Positions 34,652 to 38,316 of a stretch of 38,316 nucleotides of DNA are shown piece after piece. Each line of letters starts with the position of its first letter. The stretch's first letter is position 1. The notes under the pieces are model-generated. The model was given only the letters and a program-made list of their open reading frames with translations, was not told where the DNA came from and searched no databases. Both the position numbers and the translations under genes were made by a program. Location of the stretch: NCBI GenBank assembly GCA_016790075.1, contig JAEUPP010000062.1:1-38316 (forward strand), in the 5' to 3' direction. The stretch is from Rhodanobacteraceae bacterium (GTDB lineage: Bacteria; Pseudomonadota; Gammaproteobacteria; Xanthomonadales; Rhodanobacteraceae).

Positions 34652-36004
34652 ATGTCTGCCGTTATTCAGGGAGCGCGTTTTAGCGGCACCAGGCTACCGC
34701 TGGCTGTCGGCTCGCCACAGCGTACAGTGGCCTGGCTGCAAGGCCGGCCGGTCAGCCAGGCTGAATTTCTCAGCCATGTGGCCACGGTCGCAGCGCAATT
34801 GCCGTGCGCAGACGCCGCGGTCAACCTGTGCGAAGACCGTTATCTGTTTCTCGTCACGTTTGCTGCCATCGCCGTCGCCGGGCAAACCAACCTGTTGCCG
34901 CCCTCTCGCGCCTGCGCTGCCGTCGCCGAAGTCATGGAAGCCCATCCAGGCTGCTATGCAGTCAGCGATCAGGTGCTAGAGGTCGCGCCACCGCAGTTGT
35001 GGTCCCTGCCAGCGCTAGCCGCAACGCCCATCGACTACGACATCGCGGTGCCGCAGTTGGCTGCCGATCAGGTCGTCGCCATCGGCTATACCTCCGGTTC
35101 GACGGGATCGCCCAAGCCCAATCCGAAAACCTGGCGCAGCTTTAGCGCAAGCACGGCGCTGAACGCGGCGCTGCTCGCCGAGCCGGCCTCCGCCGCCACG
35201 TTGAACCTCGTAGCGACCGTGCCGCCGCAGCACATGTACGGCATGGAAATGTCGGTGCTGCTGCCGCTGCTAGCCAATATCAGCGTCGATGCTGCCAAGC
35301 CGTTGCTGCCGGCGGACATCGCTCTCGCCCTGGCTGCCGTGCCGGCGCCCAGGCTGCTCGTGACCACGCCAGTGCACCTGCGTGCCCTGGTGCAGTCGGA
35401 GGTCCAACTGCCGGAACTCGCCGGTATCGTCTGCGCGACCGCACCGCTGTGCCGCGAGCTCGCCGCCGCCAGCGAAGCGATTTTCCGCACTCGCGTGATC
35501 GAAGTATTCGGCTCGACCGAGACCTGTGTCATCGCGCACCGACGCAGCACGCAGCAGGAGGACTGGGAGCATTATTCCGGCGTGAGCCTGCGACCTCAGC
35601 CCGACGGCACACTAGTCAACGCCGAATGGTTCGAGCAGCCGGTGATCTTGCAGGACATCGTGGAGTTGCAGCGCGAGCGGTGCTTTCGCTTGCGCGGGCG
35701 CAATTCCGACCTGCTCGAAATCGCCGGCAAACGTGCATCACTGGCCGACCTGAATCGGCGCCTGCTCGCGATCGATGGCGTCGTGGACGGCGTCATCTTC
35801 CAGCGCAACGACGACCTGCGTGGCGTGCAACGGCTGGCGGCACTGGTGGTCGCGCCGGATCTGAGCGAAGCCACCATCCTCGACGCCCTGCGCGCAGCGA
35901 CTGATCCGGCATTCCTGCCACGGCCTCTGCGCAAAGTGGATAAATTGCCCCGCAACGAAACCGGCAAGCTGCCGCGAGCGGCTTTGCTCGCCGCGCTGGA
36001 ATGA
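34652..36004 (+). CDS. AMP-dependent ligase, aryl polyene/xanthomonadin type
   Basis: This 450-residue protein of the ANL superfamily activates an acid as its acyl-AMP and transfers it to a thiol. ATG 34652 follows GGGGGG by a few bases, 12 bp after the tsaC remnant. The A3 loop reads YTSGSTGSPK (~146-155), followed by the NPKTWRSF block. The A5-like motif is FGSTET (~289), and the catalytic lysine is K439 in NETGKLPR near the C-terminus. It is shorter than most acyl-CoA ligases, in the range of the AMP-ligases of aryl polyene and xanthomonadin pigment clusters, which it resembles in the KTW region. No other pigment genes lie nearby, so its substrate is uncertain. Confidence 0.75.
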   Translation: MSAVIQGARFSGTRLPLAVGSPQRTVAWLQGRPVSQAEFLSHVATVAAQLPCADAAVNLCEDRYLFLVTFAAIAVAGQTNLLPPSRACAAVAEVMEAHPGCYAVSDQVLEVAPPQLWSLPALAATPIDYDIAVPQLAADQVVAIGYTSGSTGSPKPNPKTWRSFSASTALNAALLAEPASAATLNLVATVPPQHMYGMEMSVLLPLLANISVDAAKPLLPADIALALAAVPAPRLLVTTPVHLRALVQSEVQLPELAGIVCATAPLCRELAAASEAIFRTRVIEVFGSTETCVIAHRRSTQQEDWEHYSGVSLRPQPDGTLVNAEWFEQPVILQDIVELQRERCFRLRGRNSDLLEIAGKRASLADLNRRLLAIDGVVDGVIFQRNDDLRGVQRLAALVVAPDLSEATILDALRAATDPAFLPRPLRKVDKLPRNETGKLPRAALLAALE

Positions 36005-36138
36005 CCAGCGGCACGCCCACAGCTGCGCGGGGTGGGTCATCGCCACCGTCGGCTGCAGCGGGCGTTGTTGCGTTAGGTCCAGATCACCGAATGCAGTAGC
36101 GGTCGCAGCGCCATGGCGGACCAAAACCCATCCCGCAG

Positions 36139-37929
36139 CTATGCCGCTTTTTGTACTTTTGAACACCCCTCCGGATCCTCGACCGCATCAGGTGCAAACT
36201 TGCCCTGCTCTGCAAGCTCGGCGAACAGGCCGCCGCGCGCTACCAGCTCATCGAAACGCCCACTCTCCACGAGACGCCCTTGATCAATCACGAGAATCAG
36301 ATCCGCATTGCGCACGGTCGACAGACGGTGTGCGATCACGAACGTCGTGCGCCCTTGTGCCAATCCCTTCAGCGTCCGCTGGATGCGCGCTTCGGTGCCG
36401 TTGTCGAGCGCACTCGTGGCTTCATCGAGAATAAGGATGGGCGCGTCCTTGAGCATGGCGCGTGCGATCGCAAGCCGCTGGCGTTCGCCGCCGGACAGTG
36501 AACGGCCACGCTCGGCCACGAGCGTGTCATAGCCTTCAGGTTTGATGCTGATGAAGGCGTGCGCCTCGGCGGCGCGAGCCGCCGCTTCGATCTGCGCCGG
36601 GGTCGCCTGCGGGTCAGCGATGCGCAGATTGTCCCCGATCGAACGGTAGAACAGGCCGGGTTCCTGAAAGACGACGCCGATATTGCGGCGCAGCCCCTCC
36701 AGATCGAGTGTGCGCAGATCGCGGCCATCAATACGAATGCTGCCCGACTGCGGGTCGTAGGCGCGGTAGAGCAGGCTCAGTGCCGTAGTCTTGCCTGCGC
36801 CGGTAGGACCGACCAGGGCGATCGTACTACCGGCCGCTGCGCTGAAACTCAGGTTGCGCACGGCGGGCACGGATTCGCCGTTGTCAGCCGCATAGCTGAA
36901 ACTGACGTCGTCGAATTCGATCATGCCGCGCACGCGGCCAGGATCAATCGCGCCGGGTGCGTTCGCAATCGCCGGGCGGGTATCGAGCACCTCGAAGAAA
37001 TTGCGCAGCGAATGCGTCTGGAAAAACAGCCCGGAGATAAAGCCAGCGAACTGCTCGAGCCGGCCGATCAGCATCAGCGAAAAGCCAACGAAACTCACGA
37101 TATTGCCGACGCTGACCTCGCCCTTGGCATGCAAGCTGGCACCCAGTGCAAAGATGGCAACGATGGTCAAGGTGCTTGCCGCCCGGTTAAGCACTGACAG
37201 TACAGCCCAACCGCGCAACACCGGGTATTGGGCTTTCAGCACGCGACTCATCATGTCCTTGAGTGCCGCCAGCTCCTCCCCGACGCGGGTGAAACTCTGC
37301 ACCACACCAACCTGGCCGAACACATCACTCGCGCGCGTTGAAATTTCATGATGCAGCTCTTCGACTTCGGCCTGCGCCTTGTGCGTGCGGCGGATCGCAA
37401 CGGCGTTGAACACGGCGAAGCTGGTCATGAGCATGACCATGAGCACGGCAAGCTTCCAGTTCATGTAGATCGCGAGAGGAACCATCACAAGTATCGACAG
37501 CAGGGTTGCCAGGTGCTCGCGGAAGAAACCCAGCCAGAGCCCAAACAGGTTGCTGACGCCCGCATGCATCACACGCGACAGACGGCCGGTGTGGTTCTCG
37601 CCGTGGAACGACAAGGGCAGCGACACCCCGTGGGCGAAGAATTGCTGGATCGCCGCTAGGCGCCGCCGGTGTGCGAGGCGATCAGCGTGCAGCGACACCC
37701 AGACGCTCGCGACTACGCCGCCGAAACCAGCCAGCGCCCAGTAGGCGATTAGCCGCGGTGCATCGGCCGCGCCCGGCGCGCCCAGCGCATCAACAACCTG
37801 GCCGAACAGCATGGGCTCCAGGAAATAAATACCGGCCAACGCAAGGTTGGCCAACGTCAGGGTAACGGCAAGCCCACGCTCCGGCGCAAGCAGCCCGATA
37901 ACGCGCAAATACAGGCGCAAGATGTTCAC
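36139..37929 (-). CDS. ABC exporter, NdvA/cyclic glucan family
   Basis: The open frame runs to the window edge through tandem repeats, but the natural start is probably GTG 37929 (VNILRLYLRVIG), giving 596 residues; ATG 37989 is an alternative. The N-terminal ~310 residues are a six-helix exporter domain beginning LLAPERGLAVTLTLANLALA, typical of NdvA/ChvA beta-1,2-glucan exporters. The ATPase domain has Walker A GPTGAGKT, a Q loop in VVFQEPGLFY, the signature LSGGERQR, Walker B ILILDEATSA and the H loop IAHRLST, so it is complete. It would work as a homodimer in the inner membrane. In other bacteria, NdvA-type pumps export cyclic glucans. No glucan synthase is visible here, so the cargo may differ. 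Confidence 0.88.
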   Translation of the reverse strand: MNILRLYLRVIGLLAPERGLAVTLTLANLALAGIYFLEPMLFGQVVDALGAPGAADAPRLIAYWALAGFGGVVASVWVSLHADRLAHRRRLAAIQQFFAHGVSLPLSFHGENHTGRLSRVMHAGVSNLFGLWLGFFREHLATLLSILVMVPLAIYMNWKLAVLMVMLMTSFAVFNAVAIRRTHKAQAEVEELHHEISTRASDVFGQVGVVQSFTRVGEELAALKDMMSRVLKAQYPVLRGWAVLSVLNRAASTLTIVAIFALGASLHAKGEVSVGNIVSFVGFSLMLIGRLEQFAGFISGLFFQTHSLRNFFEVLDTRPAIANAPGAIDPGRVRGMIEFDDVSFSYAADNGESVPAVRNLSFSAAAGSTIALVGPTGAGKTTALSLLYRAYDPQSGSIRIDGRDLRTLDLEGLRRNIGVVFQEPGLFYRSIGDNLRIADPQATPAQIEAAARAAEAHAFISIKPEGYDTLVAERGRSLSGGERQRLAIARAMLKDAPILILDEATSALDNGTEARIQRTLKGLAQGRTTFVIAHRLSTVRNADLILVIDQGRLVESGRFDELVARGGLFAELAEQGKFAPDAVEDPEGCSKVQKAA

Positions 37930-37947
37930 TGATGTGCAAGACCCCAG

Positions 37948-37961
37948 GCGCAAGATTGCGC
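37948..37961. promoter_or_regulatory. Perfect palindrome upstream of the exporter gene
   Basis: GCGCAA and TTGCGC form a perfect 6-bp inverted repeat around GA. It lies 19 bases upstream of GTG 37929. The AGGCGCAAGAT portion recurs just inside the gene (37914-37924). It could be an operator, or a structure in the leader RNA. Confidence 0.3.
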
Positions 37962-38108
37962 GGTGTGCATTGATGCATTCACCAGCCATCGCGAACCTGA
38001 ACAAAGCCGGCCTGGCTGCCACCGAGTTGGCGAGGCCACAAAACGTTACGTTCTCGGCCGTAGCGCTTGCGCTTTCGGCACCCTTTCGAGGCGCACCCAC
38101 TTCGCCCC

Positions 38109-38316
38109 ACTCCGGGACACCCACTCCGGGACACCCACTCCAGGACACCCACTCCAGGACACCCACTCCAGGACACCCACTCCAGGACACCCACTCCGGG
38201 ACACCCACTCCAGGACACCCACTCCAGGACACCCACTCCGGGACACCCACTCCAGGACACCCACTCCAGGACACCCACTCCAGGACACCCACTCCAGGAC
38301 ACCCACTCCAGGACAC
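38109..38316. repeat. 14-bp tandem repeat (VNTR), cut by the window end
   Basis: The unit ACTCCAGGACACCC repeats 14 times in full (38109-38304), plus 12 bases of a fifteenth copy. Copies 1, 2, 7 and 10 have G in place of A at the sixth base (CCGGG); otherwise the copies are identical. The array continues past the window. The near-identity of copies suggests recent expansion. Because 14 is not a multiple of 3, all frames stay open as a 14-residue protein repeat, but any copy change would shift frame, so coding is unlikely. It lies about 180 bp upstream of the exporter start. Confidence 0.95.

Noticed and set aside
37930-38316. N-terminal extension of the exporter ORF with a GVLEWVSWSGCP repeat protein
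   Set aside because: It is the translation of a 14-bp tandem repeat, which is open in all frames. The exporter family starts at about 37929, and copy-number changes would shift the frame.

Overview
The window looks like chromosomal DNA of a high-GC gammaproteobacterium. The right two thirds carry core genes: rpoD beside a tRNA with anticodon CAU, def-fmt-rsmB-DUF4390-ntrY, LysM-dprA-topA and an NtrX regulator. That order and base composition fit the Xanthomonadales (Lysobacterales), possibly the Rhodanobacteraceae. The lineage is inferred from gene order; no search was run.

Bases 1-12,940 form an accessory island of defence-type and mobile-element genes, abutting the 3' end of a tRNA-Ile2(CAU) gene at 12,941-13,016. 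From the left it holds: an array of five 21-bp repeats resembling an insertion-sequence end; a PrrC/RloC-type zinc-hook ATPase broken by both a frameshift and the repeat array; a large DUF4365-helical-repeat protein (1935-4739) followed on the same strand by a ScoMcrA-head/DUF3883 nuclease-like protein (4813-5931); a two-gene operon on the other strand (7612 to 6009) with a LOTUS-like N-terminus in the first protein and a short motif shared by both proteins; a putative HEPN ribonuclease; a C-terminally truncated KAP NTPase joined by ATGA overlaps to two small ORFs, the second TraD-like; a SEC-C/HNH-like gene broken at a G7 run; and an AlpA-like HTH gene. No integrase is visible. The two-gene DUF4365/DUF3883 module and the LOTUS-like operon are the best candidates for undescribed systems.

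Bases 13,017-31,700 are core. They hold plsC, rpoD, dtd and an LpxL-type acyltransferase, then an ntrX-like regulator that lacks the GAFTGA loop. Upstream of ntrX lie two ArnT-like glycosyltransferases and an opposing WaaE/LgtF-like GT2 gene, which separate ntrX from its expected partner ntrY. ntrY itself ends a tightly packed run def-fmt-rsmB-DUF4390-ntrY. Divergent from def are a secreted LysM protein and dprA.

Bases 31,700-38,316 hold topA, a short frameshifted remnant of tsaC (Sua5/YrdC), an ANL-type ligase resembling aryl polyene/xanthomonadin enzymes, and an NdvA-like ABC exporter on the minus strand. The window ends inside a 14-bp tandem repeat, with at least 14 full copies, upstream of that exporter.
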